Assembly: GCA_024233305.1 (NCBI GenBank) | Contig: JACKPV010000040.1 | Coordinates: 34,705 to 98,704 of the forward strand | Reading direction: 5' to 3' | Length of the DNA: 64,000 nt | DNA from: Verrucomicrobiales bacterium | GTDB taxonomy: Bacteria > Verrucomicrobiota > Verrucomicrobiia > Limisphaerales > J093 | Part shown: piece after piece, positions 8,601 through 17,009 of the stretch | Layout of the letters: every line of letters begins with the position of its first letter | Position numbering within the stretch: the stretch's first letter is position 1 | The notes under the pieces: model-generated | What the model was told of the DNA's origin: nothing | The model's input: the letters and a program-made list of their open reading frames with translations, nothing else | Database searches by the model: none | Made by a program: the position numbers and the translations under genes

Positions 8601-10706
8601 ACCCGGCTGTCCCACAAGGTCTGGCACCATGTTGCCGCGACGTCCGACGGACACCGGCTCACTCTCTACGTGGACGGACGAGCGGACGCGCATGAACTCA
8701 TCATTGCGGGCAAGAGGTCCACGGGCGGCGAGCCGCTGTGCCTGGGGGGAGCGCTTGTGCCGGACACCGGCGAACCTCGCTCCCGGCTGACCGAAGCCCC
8801 TTTCATCGGTCTGCTGGATGACCTTCGGATCTACCAAAGGGTGCTCGCGTCGGAGGAGATTGCCGCCTTGGCCACGCCAGGAACGGAGGAGGAACAGGCC
8901 GGGCCCACTCGACCCCGAGGGACCGGGGTCATGGCCGCGCCCATCCAGCCCCCACCGCCGAACCCCATGGCGGCGGGCTTGGCTGGATCACGGTCGTCCC
9001 GCCTATCGGCATCGCCGGAGCCGGTGGACTTGGCGATGGCCTGTGACGCGCTTGGAACCCGCGGGCACACGCTCCGACGCCTGGGCCGCGCCGCGGAGGC
9101 CGAAGACGCGCATGGTCAACAATTGATCCTGGCCGGAGCGCTCGCCGCCCGGGCGCCGGAGAGTCCGGAGTCACACCGGGCGCTCGGCGAGGCCCACGGG
9201 GCGCTGGCCGGGTTGAACGTCGCGCGCGCCGCGTGGAACGAAGCCAACGCCCACTTCGCCGAGGCGAGGAACCACTACGAAGCACTCGTCGCGAAGGAAC
9301 CGGCCAATCTGGATTTCCGAGCCGCGCTGGGACAGCTCCAGACGGCAGCGGGTGATGCGCTGCGTCATCAAGGGCGCTGGGACGAAGCGGAGGAACCGAT
9401 CAAACAGGGGCTGGCCATTCACATCGGGCTCGTCGAATCGCACCCGGCCGCGGCCCGGTTCGTGGATCGGCTCTGGGAAGGCGCCCGCGTGCAGACCGAG
9501 TTGCTCATCGACCTCGGAGAAGAGGATCGGGCGGCAGCCTACATCGGCGGCTGCCTGGAACTGGCGGCCAAGCGGGCCCGGCTTTCCGGCGCGCCGAACA
9601 AGCCATCCGCGGCGCTTGCCCGCTTGAAGGATCTCTGGCGCCAGTTGGAAGCGGCAGGGCACGTCCCTCCGGCAACCGGGACCGCCAGAAGCCCGACCGG
9701 CAGTCGGCCCGGATCGTCGCAAGTCGGCGCCCGAGTGGCGGACGACCTCGAATCGGAGGCTTGGTTTCCGGCCCAGGGAACCAGCATTGTCCGGGCGGAG
9801 ACCACCGCGCTGAGTTGGCCGTCGGTCGAGGGAGCGAAGCGCTACCGGGTGTCTCTTGGCCCCGATCCCGACCGCCTCAGCGAGATCGCCCGATTGGATG
9901 CCGCCCGCGGCTGCCGGACACGAATGCCCCGGCTGCCTGCGTGCCGGTGGTTCGCCTGGAGGGTGGATGCGGAAACCGCGGACGGGCGAATGATCCGCGG
10001 TCCGCTGCGCGCGTTCGCCACAGGTGATCTGGTGGCTTGGTGGCCAATGGGTGGCGACGGTGTCGAACCCGCCCAGGATATCTCGGGTCAGGGACACCAT
10101 GGCACCCTGGTTAAAGGGGCCCACATCGCCCATGATCCCGAGCGCGGCCCGGTGCTGGAACTGGTCAACGAACCGGTCAGTTACGTGCGCTGCGGGAACG
10201 ACCCGGCGTTTGACTTAACCAGTGGCTTCACAATTTCCGTCTGGATTCGTCCCGCGTCGTTCAGCGGACGGTTCTTTCCGGCCATCGTAACCAAGGGGGA
10301 TCGGGCCTGGCGGCTCCAGGGACAGGGAGAGGGACATTCCGTGTCGCTTCATCTCCAGGGCGCCTGCACCTCCGCAGCGGAATTCGGCGACGTGACGGGC
10401 ACGAATCCGGTGGACGACGAACGATGGCACCATGTCGCCGGCGTCTTCGACGGGCGCTCATTGCGCCTCTACCTGGACGGCCGGCTGGAGGACCAGGCGG
10501 TGGTCATCGGTGGCAGGCTGGAAGCCACGGACGACCCGGTCCGCATCGGGAACAACTTCAACGCAAGCCGCGCCCGGCTGCGCTTCTTCGAGGGACGCAT
10601 CGACGACGTCCGCATCTTCGGCGCGGCGCTGGGCCCCGAGGAATTGGCCCGGGTGCGCGCGGGCGAGGAACTCAGCCTGCCGGCGAAACCCGACTGGGCA
10701 AACTAA
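5607..10706 (+). CDS. Giant transmembrane Ser/Thr protein kinase with TPR-like regions and two LamG domains
   Basis: At 1699 residues, this protein starts with an acidic lead and then a Hanks-type kinase at about residues 83-390. The glycine loop is GREIGRGGMGTVY, the lysine is in VALKV (114), HRDIKPSN has Asp243 and DFGLAHY has Asp261, with GTARYMSPEQ after it, so it looks catalytically complete. A membrane span lies at about 407-436 (GAVAAGMALLVLLSLGLGTT). Helical TPR-like repeats follow, then a LamG/concanavalin-like domain from about 866 (DLVAWWPMEATD), more TPR-like repeats, a fibronectin-like stretch and a second LamG domain from about 1472 (DLVAWWPMGGDG). The kinase is cytoplasmic and the LamG/TPR part outside or periplasmic. 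It follows the sigma factor and may phosphorylate it or an associated regulator (inferred). Confidence 0.88.
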   Translation: MNGINDNQPPEDESLLASVVDDVVARLKRGEQPRAEDYAARLPQLVAQIRTLIPTLHAMKATPPVGDPEAGSLEEWLEDRTLGDFRIGREIGRGGMGTVYEAEQISLGRRVALKVLPLAALLDARLLQRFKNEAQAAAQLHHNHIVPVHAVGCERGLHYYAMPYIEGASLAAVIDELRRSAPSPEPGESSHAASLARRLTGSRGDEPANGTQGREFLRSVARLGQQAAEALDHAHAVGVVHRDIKPSNLLLDQQGRLWVTDFGLAHYQLSGKDSLTLPGDLLGTARYMSPEQAGGRSVLMDHRTDVYSLGVTLYELLCLRPAFAADERQELLRQVTEDEPPVPRRLNPAIPPDLETIVLKAMAKEPELRYASAADLAADFERFLNDRPIEARRPGVRLRLRRWSQHHLGAVAAGMALLVLLSLGLGTTNWLLAKERAATKEQRDLAVRQQQRADDNYRRALEILDRGVIDLLETRLPQQDRLTEDDAQRLKDALGFYESFLKQNADLAEAREALAVAGQRVGRIRKALGQYAAAADAYAQSASILEAELMTTTDERRIRRLLLRTLTEWSEALKDADNLQRAEEVGRRAVQEAKRLTDELSATATDAPWLSESYAVLGRALSAAGRGPEAIGIHEHQLAAAEQVRERAPDEEATLRALAAAHEALGRGKAATGDWDSAETHYREALHAGRELWWREPGDLEHRARWAGAQAGFGDTLRRQERWSAAGDFIWSGFAERRALALGFPARADFRMAWRESALSLTLLLLATGRTNEAARRAEEAVSFPEGQSGAPGDIEAERRLVDRLRELGSAAFTSLSNTERAKRLAGAGMGTGKTPPDGASPDNGNTDEAATGAAKSDADPADGADGDLVAWWPMEATDTDQIQDHSGNGRHGECAQGAGVILDDERGAVLRLGTIIDQHVNFGADPAFNLSDGFTLAAWIRDDDYRPLRNQAVILGKGRNQWRLLLNSKGQIVLHLTGLRTTYTVHPASHALGVESRTRLSHKVWHHVAATSDGHRLTLYVDGRADAHELIIAGKRSTGGEPLCLGGALVPDTGEPRSRLTEAPFIGLLDDLRIYQRVLASEEIAALATPGTEEEQAGPTRPRGTGVMAAPIQPPPPNPMAAGLAGSRSSRLSASPEPVDLAMACDALGTRGHTLRRLGRAAEAEDAHGQQLILAGALAARAPESPESHRALGEAHGALAGLNVARAAWNEANAHFAEARNHYEALVAKEPANLDFRAALGQLQTAAGDALRHQGRWDEAEEPIKQGLAIHIGLVESHPAAARFVDRLWEGARVQTELLIDLGEEDRAAAYIGGCLELAAKRARLSGAPNKPSAALARLKDLWRQLEAAGHVPPATGTARSPTGSRPGSSQVGARVADDLESEAWFPAQGTSIVRAETTALSWPSVEGAKRYRVSLGPDPDRLSEIARLDAARGCRTRMPRLPACRWFAWRVDAETADGRMIRGPLRAFATGDLVAWWPMGGDGVEPAQDISGQGHHGTLVKGAHIAHDPERGPVLELVNEPVSYVRCGNDPAFDLTSGFTISVWIRPASFSGRFFPAIVTKGDRAWRLQGQGEGHSVSLHLQGACTSAAEFGDVTGTNPVDDERWHHVAGVFDGRSLRLYLDGRLEDQAVVIGGRLEATDDPVRIGNNFNASRARLRFFEGRIDDVRIFGAALGPEELARVRAGEELSLPAKPDWAN

Positions 10707-10769
10707 CCGACATCGCATCACGCCGCCGCGGCCACCGACGTACAGTCGTAAGCGGTAAGCGGCCCGCAG

Positions 10770-11345
10770 CTATCCGGTAACGAGGGCGAGTTGGTATCGT
10801 GGCGAAGTGAAGCAGATGAGAAGGGCAACGCAGTGGTTGCGCGAACCGACAGCGAACTCGAGCTGTTTCGGGCCGACCGGGAAGAGCACCGAGAACGTCG
10901 GGTTGGTCAATTGTCCGCCGCGGATGACCTCGGCGCGGGTGAAGCCGAGCTGGGCGAGGGCGGCCTGGAATCCGGCGTTGTTCCACAAGGCCACGGCCAC
11001 GGCGGCGTCGACGGACAATGGCTGGCCCGGGTCGATCCCCGGCGGCAATGCCGTGGCCAGGGGATCGGACTTGGCGATCACGCCGCGACCCGTGCGGGCC
11101 TCGAGCGAACGGCTGATCTCTGGCTGATGATCACGCGGGTGGGTGCAGCCGCCAAGCATCAGGATGGTCACCACCACGGCAGGCCAACCAGCCCGCCCGC
11201 TTCCGATTGCCGGGACACACCTCGGGATCACTCTCCCCGTAGGCGTCCCCGACCGGGGCGCGGTTACCTCCGAGCCGAGCCCGCTTACGCTCGTCATCTG
11301 CGCGTTCGGATCACCGCTTCCGCGAGGCCGGGCGAAGGAGGTCAT
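10770..11345 (-). pseudogene. Truncated outer-membrane efflux protein (TolC family), N-terminal part only
   Basis: The ATG at 11345 overlaps the stop of the upstream gene as ATGA. A lipoprotein-type signal (VVVTILMLGGC) is followed by PLSVDAAVAVALWNNAGFQA, AALAQLGFTRAEVIRGGQLT and NPTFSVLFPVGPKQLEF, the standard opening of TolC-family proteins that form the outer-membrane duct of export systems. Normal members run about 450 residues. Here family similarity ends abruptly near residue 165 and the frame wanders to a chance stop. The rest of the efflux system is not in the window, so this is a decayed relic. Confidence 0.7.
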
Positions 11346-13214
11346 TGCGAACGCGCGGCGATCAGTTTGCGGGCTTCTTCGACGGACAGTTGTTTGACCG
11401 GCAACGGCCAGCCCAACCGGTCGCCGTTCGGCGCAAACCCGCTGCCGTCCACGTCCACGAAGATCGGATTGTTGTAGGCGCACGGGCGGATCGCGGCCTG
11501 CGGGCTGGTGCCGTAACCCAGCGACAGATCGGAATGTTCGCCACAGGCCACCACGATCAGGTGCGTGTCCTCCGTCAGCGACACAGGAACGGTGGCGTCG
11601 AACTTCACGACCCCGTCGCCGAAACGGTCGGGATGCGTTTGCCGGGTGAAGTTCAAGTCCGGGCGCGGCAACCCGTTGGCGAGAATCTGGACGCGATCAA
11701 TGTCGATCCACGTCGTGCACTGGACCTTGATCCGCAAGGACACCCCGCCGGCGCCGCGGGCCATTCCGCCCGGCTGGATGCCATCGGTGGTTTCCGCTTG
11801 CAGGAAGGGGCCGCTCGTGAGGATCGAACGGCCCGCCTTGGCGTGCCGGGAGTTCTCGCGCCAGTCGATCGCGGACGGTTCATCAGAGGCACTCGGCATG
11901 TACATCCGCCAGGCGTCGACGCCATTGCCATGGACGGAATGGGCGTCGTTCACCGCCATGGCGGCGTAGCGGTGGCCCTGGTTGAGCATTTGCAGCCGGA
12001 TGACCTCGCGCACGTAGACCACGGTTTCGCGGGTCGAAGACGCCCGTTGGATGCGGAACGGTTGCCCGCCGAGGATTTCGCTTCCGCGGTAGTTCTGGGT
12101 TTCGATGCCGTCGATCAACTGCGCCAGCCCGGCGAAACCGCCGTCCACCCGGCCGTCGCCGTCGCGGTCGATGAAATCGGCCACCATGTCGGGATGATTG
12201 ATCTGGATCCAGCGATCCGGTTCGGCGCCCTGCCAGTCGCGCAAGGTGATCGCGCTGATGCGCGGATCGGGATTCCAGACCGGCGCGCCGTTGTCCTGCG
12301 TGAAGGGCGCCGGGCGGAAGGGGAACGCGTTGAGGTGGGCCCCACTGCCGGTCAGCTCCAGGCCGGGCACGGTGGTCAGTTCGTCGTGCAAGCCCAACCG
12401 GTCAATGTGCGGTTGCCAGTCGTACAGCCGGTTGTGCTCGGTGGTCGGCGCAAACTCGATCTGCTCGGCGGCCAGGTTGATGATCCGGTCGTCGGTCCCG
12501 CAGGTGTTGTCGCCGCTCAGGGTCGAGTGATTGTGACAATCCGCGCCGCATAAGCCCGCCGGCCCCCACCGCCGCATACGCGTAACCCGCGGCATCCGCC
12601 GGATCGATCGCTTCGGCCCACTGGATCCCGGCCAACTCCCCCGTGTTTTGGAAGACCGTCCAACGATCATCCGTGGAAACGTCGCGGGCCGCATCGCCCT
12701 CGTTGATCAACGTCGTTTCGATCAACACCCCCGGCCAGCCGTCGCGCAACCGGTAAAGGTGCCGCCGCGAAAGCCCGTTGCCCTGCGCCGCCGTGACGAA
12801 CGTCTCGACGACCGCCTCGCCTTCCGCGCCGTTTGCCAGGAGCCGCACCCAGGAGACTTCCCCGCGTTGGTCGGCGGGCGCGAAGATCGTGCTCTGATCG
12901 TTGGCCTTCCCGCGCAGAGTCAGGTCATACAGGCAGCCCGGCGTCATCCCGGTCGCACCGTAGAAGGTGCTCATGTTGGCACGGCGCAGCGGGCGGTTTC
13001 CGGCGATCACGGCCTCCACGCGGTCGTTGCGCAGCAGGAAATCCCCGACGATGCCATCGGGCTCCTTGCCGCGCGGCAGGGTCCCGGTGTGGTGGTCGGT
13101 GACCTCGAAGGCCTCCGTGGCGGCTCGAAGCAACGGGCTTCCCCCGACCAGGCCGAGGGCGAAAAGGACGCGTCCGACAAGGGACACCAGGCTCCCGCGA
13201 TTGGGCTTCATCAT
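11342..13214 (-). pseudogene. CehA/McbA-type PHP metallohydrolase, disrupted by internal deletion and frameshift
   Basis: Two minus-strand frames make one broken gene. The first (13214 to about 12556) has a signal segment (RVLFALGLVGGSPLLRAATE) and a beta-rich N-terminal domain ending near DAAGYAYAAVGAGG. The second (about 12577 to 11342) carries the metal-dependent phosphoesterase core: GADCHNHSTLSGDNTCGTDD, FAPTTEHNRLYDW, INHPDMVAD, then MAVNDAHS. The expected long linker between these domains is missing, and the frames meet, one base out of register, around 12560. A deletion with frameshift is the simplest explanation. Intact relatives are secreted hydrolases of unknown substrate. A sequencing error could explain the frameshift but not the missing linker. 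Confidence 0.65.
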
Positions 13215-13323
13215 GCGCGCATCCAGCCCGGAACCGTCCGCTCTGAGCAAGGCGGGGTGTTCGAAATCCCGGTTACGGTTCGGCGCATCGGCGGCCCCTG
13301 CCGACCGGCCTCCGGGCGCCGGC

Positions 13324-14586
13324 TCACTCGATCGCCTCAATGTTGAGGTCCAATCCGAACTGCCGGTGTTTCTGATAGAAAAACACAAACCGTGCCTCGG
13401 GAAGGTCCGCCGGACGCACTCTCCGGGTCTTCTGCCGGTAAGCCATCCGCAATCCCTCGGCCCGCTCCGGAGGAAAGAGAAAGCTGAACCCGGTGGTCAT
13501 CGTGATGCCGCGGGCCGTGACCAGCCGGCAGAAGAAATCCGGCCGTTGCGCGAGGACGGCAAGCGAGCGGCTCAAACCGATGTCGGAAAGCCGGACCACC
13601 GGCCGTTCCGGATCGAGGAGATCCCGCAGCTCGACCTGATGGCGCGGGAGATCGACCGCCCCCGGACGGAACAGCGACGTATACGTCCGCCGGTGCGCCA
13701 TCAGCAGTTCGATCTCGAACGCCGTCAACCGCGCCACCGCGGGATCCGCCAGTTCGGGCAGACACCTGCCGTCCAGCCGGTATTCGTGAAACCAGAAGTC
13801 CATGAACGCGGCCTGCGCCAATTCGCCGTCGAACAGCAGCGTGCGGCCCGCCACCGGGAGAGTCATTCGGCGGGCCATTCGCGCCGCGTCGAATCCCAGC
13901 GACTCGGAAAGCCCGATGACCTTGCCGTGCATCGAGGAGGAGGTGGCGCGGACCTGCCGGTAATCGAGCACCGCCTGGCGCGCGGCTTCGGAGGTCCCAG
14001 CCTGACCTCCGGACAAGCGGGGTGCCGCGCCTTCCGGGTAGGCATCCGCGGGCACCACGCCCATGCTCTTGGCCATGCCGAGGTTCACGATCATCCCGTC
14101 GGGGAGCCGGACGGTGGCGAACATGTCCAACTGGCTCAACCGGCACAGCCCCGGCTCCGCGTGCGCGCTCAGCCGGAGGGTGCGCTTGATCCAGGTGGCC
14201 TTGCCGCCCACGGTGTTCTTGTTCACGTGGAACCAGTCGCAAATCGTGTCGAACGTCAGGTGCACCGGCTGGGAACGGTCGAACAGGAAGTTCATCTGCG
14301 CGATGGCATGCACGACCGAGGCCGCCCAGATCGAACTCTGCCCGCGCAGGCAATCCGAAGCCCGCCGCCGGCAGAGGCGCCGCCAGAGTTCCATCGTGAA
14401 CTCCGTCAGTTCGGCATCCAAATGCGCCTGCCCGAACCGCAGCAACAAGCCCCCCACTTCCTGAAACCGTTCCCGGCGGTCCAGCGGAATACCCGTCGCT
14501 TCGGGCCCTGGTGTGGCAACGCTGGATTCCGTTGCCTCGACGCCGGTCACATCCGGTGGCGGGAGTTCGTTCGACTCGTCAATCAC
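13324..14586 (-). CDS. DUF6398-like protein with additional C-terminal domain
   Basis: This is a 420-residue soluble protein. Residues about 45-145 (LWRRLCRRRASDCLRGQSSI, WAASVVHAIAQMNFLFDRSQ, FHVNKNTVGGKATWIKRTLR) resemble the DUF6398 family, with a helix-turn-helix-like segment around VNKNTVGGKA. The remaining 270 residues form an unrecognised alpha/beta region, with no transmembrane span, signal peptide or catalytic motif that I know. It is divergent from the SGNH lipoprotein gene (start to start 114 bases), so both promoters lie in 14587-14700. A DNA-binding role is possible from the helix-turn-helix-like segment but is only an inference. Confidence 0.55.
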   Translation of the reverse strand: MIDESNELPPPDVTGVEATESSVATPGPEATGIPLDRRERFQEVGGLLLRFGQAHLDAELTEFTMELWRRLCRRRASDCLRGQSSIWAASVVHAIAQMNFLFDRSQPVHLTFDTICDWFHVNKNTVGGKATWIKRTLRLSAHAEPGLCRLSQLDMFATVRLPDGMIVNLGMAKSMGVVPADAYPEGAAPRLSGGQAGTSEAARQAVLDYRQVRATSSSMHGKVIGLSESLGFDAARMARRMTLPVAGRTLLFDGELAQAAFMDFWFHEYRLDGRCLPELADPAVARLTAFEIELLMAHRRTYTSLFRPGAVDLPRHQVELRDLLDPERPVVRLSDIGLSRSLAVLAQRPDFFCRLVTARGITMTTGFSFLFPPERAEGLRMAYRQKTRRVRPADLPEARFVFFYQKHRQFGLDLNIEAIE

Positions 14587-14700
14587 GCGGCGAGCCTATC
14601 CGGCGTTCCCAACGCTGACAACCGCCGGCCCGTTGCCATCCCCGGTTGCGTTCCGTCCGCCCGGCCATCATGCTGCCGCTCCGAACGACACCACCATCGA

Positions 14701-15795
14701 ATGAAAAACCTCCCGCCCCGTCCCCTCCCCCCATCGCCGTCCCGTCCCGCCAGCGGCCGGGCCCTGGTCATGGTTGCCCTGACCGCTGTGTTGCTGGCGG
14801 GCTGCGCCACCCGACCTCGGGACGCGGCCCGCAAGGTCCACCAGGCCGGCGAATCGGTCGTCTTCATCGGGGAAGAGCCCGCCGCCCTGGCTCATGCCCC
14901 GGCGCCCGCGACATCGCTTGTCGTCCGCAGCACCTATAAACCGACACCCGACAGCGTCCGCTACGTCGAGGGGCGCGATTACCTTGTCGATCCCGCAGCC
15001 GGGACGCTCCGTCGGCTGCCCGGCTCCCGGCTGCCGGATTTCCGCGAGAACGTGCTGTTCGGGCAGGCGACCTTCGACCACACGCGGTTCCCCGGGTTCG
15101 GCAACGCGGCCTTCTTCGCCTTCGTGGATTACGATTACGAACCGACGGCCGACTGGCCCGTGCAGGCGTCGCAAGCCGACCGGCTGCCCCGCACCCGCGC
15201 CAGGTTGCACTCGGGGCAACGCGTCAAGCTCGTGGCCTACGGCGACAGCATCACCGCCGGCGGCGATGCCTCACGGCCGGACCTGGTGTTCTGGCGGCGT
15301 TGGGCCGCGGCCCTGCAAGCGAAGTACCCGCAGGCCGAAGTGGTGGCCATCAACGGCGCCACCGGCGGCGACAGCACGGTGCAGGGATTACAGCGGCTGC
15401 AAGCGAAGGTGATCAACGAACGCCCGGACCTCGTCCTCGTCGGGTTCGGGATGAACGATCACAATGTCGGCGGCGTGCCTGTGCCGCAGTTCGAGGCCAA
15501 CCTCGAGACCCTCATCACCCGCGTCCGCCAGGAAACCGGCGCCGAACTCGTGTTGTTCTCCGCCTTCCCGCCCAATCCCCGCTGGAAATTCGGCTCGCAC
15601 CACATGGCGGATTACGCCGAAGCCACCCGCCGCGTCGCCGAACGAACCGAGTGTGCCTACGCCGACGTCCTTTCGAACTGGCAGCTCGTCGCCGCGCGCA
15701 AGAAGCCGGAGGACATGCTGGCCAACAACATCAATCACCCGAACGACTTCGGACACTGGATCTACTTCCGCGTGCTGCTGACCCTCGGGCTATAA
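14701..15795 (+). CDS. SGNH/GDSL-type hydrolase lipoprotein
   Basis: The ATG at 14701 precedes a signal with lipobox (MVALTAVLLAGC), predicting a lipid-anchored, exported protein of 364 residues. The catalytic domain occupies the C-terminal half: block I is VKLVAYGDSITAGG with nucleophile Ser183, block II is INGATGGDST with the oxyanion glycine, block III is GFGMNDHN with Asn252, and block V lies in NINHPNDFGHW. The first 170 residues are a beta-rich domain containing FGNAAFFAFVDYDYEP, common in secreted esterases of this phylum. Likely role: deacylation of an extracellular carbohydrate or ester; substrate unknown. Confidence 0.85.
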   Translation: MKNLPPRPLPPSPSRPASGRALVMVALTAVLLAGCATRPRDAARKVHQAGESVVFIGEEPAALAHAPAPATSLVVRSTYKPTPDSVRYVEGRDYLVDPAAGTLRRLPGSRLPDFRENVLFGQATFDHTRFPGFGNAAFFAFVDYDYEPTADWPVQASQADRLPRTRARLHSGQRVKLVAYGDSITAGGDASRPDLVFWRRWAAALQAKYPQAEVVAINGATGGDSTVQGLQRLQAKVINERPDLVLVGFGMNDHNVGGVPVPQFEANLETLITRVRQETGAELVLFSAFPPNPRWKFGSHHMADYAEATRRVAERTECAYADVLSNWQLVAARKKPEDMLANNINHPNDFGHWIYFRVLLTLGL

Positions 15796-15822
15796 GCCCA
15801 AACCATGCCGCAGGATTCACCG

Positions 15823-15985
15823 CTGATGGGCACAGATGGGTACGGATATTGAGGGGAACCAGGATTGCCCGCCCTGGGTTCGAACGCACCAGTCCGGGAG
15901 TCTTCCCGCCCTCTTCGCCAACCCGGCAGCGCCGCGCCCTATCCGCGTTATCCGTGCTCATCCGCGGTCGATCAACTGGATCGTC
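15823..15985. repeat. Dispersed intergenic repeat, copy 1 (terminal inverted repeats)
   Basis: Left end ACCGCTGATGGGCACAGATG and right end CATCCGCGGTCGATCAAC region are imperfect inverted repeats of about 25 bases, and the interior aligns with a second copy at 29430-29605. Size, ends and intergenic placement fit a small non-autonomous element or REP-like module. The region 15796-16147 holds no other feature I can support; the frame crossing it upstream of the DGR target is probably not translated. Confidence 0.6.
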
Positions 15986-16147
15986 ATGGCTCAGTGCCGG
16001 CTGCCCGTCAGCGGCGGCAGCGTGTTGGATCGACGCGGCTCAGCGGCAAACGCCGGACGGAAGGCTGGGAACCTGGGAGCGAAGGTGCCGTCCGAACGCG
16101 CGGCCGGCCGGCTGGACTTCCCGGCCTGGCCCGCTATCCTCGACCCC

Positions 16148-16954
16148 ATGCCGAACCACACCGTGCGCCGGCTCGAGCCTGTCGAGTGGCAAGCCGAACT
16201 GACGGGTTCCTTTCCCGGCCAGGAAAGCTGGATCGAACTGCGCCCGTCCAAGGTGCGCCTGATCCTCTGCTGGTGTCCGCCACCCTGCGCGGACGAACGG
16301 TCTGCCCGTGACACGGCCAGGAATCTCCCCGAAGGCTCCCGCCACGGCTTTTGGATCGCCAAGCACCCGGTCAACCAGCAGCAATGGCAGGCCGTCATGG
16401 GTTCGAACCCCAGCCCGAAGAGCAAGGGCGATCACTTCCCCGTGGACAGCGTTTCCTGGCAGGACGCCCAGGAGTTCTGCGGCCAGACCGGTCTCCGCCT
16501 CCCCACCGAAGCCGAGTGGGAATACGCCTGCCGGGCCGGCACTGCGACCGATTTCGCCGTGGGAACGGGAGAATACCTGAACTCGCAGCTGGCGAACTTC
16601 CGCGGCAATAACCCCGACGGCAAAGCGCCCGGGGCATTCGATTGGCTTTTTCGAGAACGCACGCTTGCGGAAGGCAGCTTTCCCCCGAACGCTTGGGGAT
16701 TGCACGACATGCACGGTCAACTGTGGGAATGGTGCGAGGACGAAATCGGCTCCGGGGCCCGCGTGCTGCGCGGCGGCAGCTGGTTCAACTTCGGCTGGGA
16801 CGCCCGGTCCGGCAACCGCTTCGGCTACGCCCCCGGCAACCGCTTCGACTTCTGCGGGTTCCGTCCCTGTCCCAGTTCCACCAGGACCAGCCAGCCAGCT
16901 GGCCGGAGGCCAGGAACCAGAACCAGCCGCGGAGCGGGGCAAGGAGTGCAGTGA
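16148..16954 (+). CDS. DGR target protein with FGE-sulfatase/C-type-lectin fold
   Basis: This 268-residue protein lacks a signal peptide, so it is probably cytoplasmic. The ATG at 16148 is chosen because upstream codons lie in a dispersed repeat. It shows the formylglycine-generating-enzyme (SUMF1-like) fold markers: FWIAKHPVNQQQWQAVMG, VDSVSWQDAQEFC, GLRLPTEAEWEYACRAG, NAWGLHDMHGQLWEWCED and then ARVLRGGSW. Residues 202-242 are the variable repeat. Sites 202-204, 213, 215, 217, 218, 225, 227, 228, 233, 235 and 236 differ from the template-encoded residues and are rich in Phe, Trp and Tyr. In DGR targets this fold is a ligand-binding scaffold, not an enzyme. Its ligand is unknown. Confidence 0.92.
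   Translation: MPNHTVRRLEPVEWQAELTGSFPGQESWIELRPSKVRLILCWCPPPCADERSARDTARNLPEGSRHGFWIAKHPVNQQQWQAVMGSNPSPKSKGDHFPVDSVSWQDAQEFCGQTGLRLPTEAEWEYACRAGTATDFAVGTGEYLNSQLANFRGNNPDGKAPGAFDWLFRERTLAEGSFPPNAWGLHDMHGQLWEWCEDEIGSGARVLRGGSWFNFGWDARSGNRFGYAPGNRFDFCGFRPCPSSTRTSQPAGRRPGTRTSRGAGQGVQ
16752..16885 (+). repeat. DGR variable repeat (VR) with 3' IMH-like segment
   Basis: VR matches the template repeat at 18458-18591 with a constant offset of 1706. From 16752 to 16873 there are 17 mismatches, all at template adenines (11 A to T, 3 A to G, 3 A to C), and none at other bases. After 16873 the match continues as CAGTTCCACCAG versus CAGCTCCAGCAG in the template, the kind of small non-adenine difference expected between the IMH and its template partner. 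VR encodes the C-terminal lectin-fold surface of the target. Confidence 0.93.
16899..16913 (+). other. Hairpin just downstream of the VR
   Basis: CTGGCC-GGA-GGCCAG forms a perfect six-base-pair stem with a three-base loop, beginning 25 bases after the matched VR ends. DGRs such as that of phage BPP-1 need a DNA hairpin at this position for efficient retrohoming. Here it lies inside the target's last codons. GC-rich coding DNA can give such stems by chance. Confidence 0.5.
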
Positions 16955-17009
16955 GGGCACGAGCAAACGACGGCCCCGCGCAGCGGACGATTTTTTTTGA
17001 AAACCGACC

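Noticed and set aside
12967..15795. 942-residue plus-strand frame ending with the SGNH domain
   Set aside because: The first ~580 codons are antisense to two minus-strand genes with recognisable domains. The real gene begins at 14701 with a lipoprotein signal.
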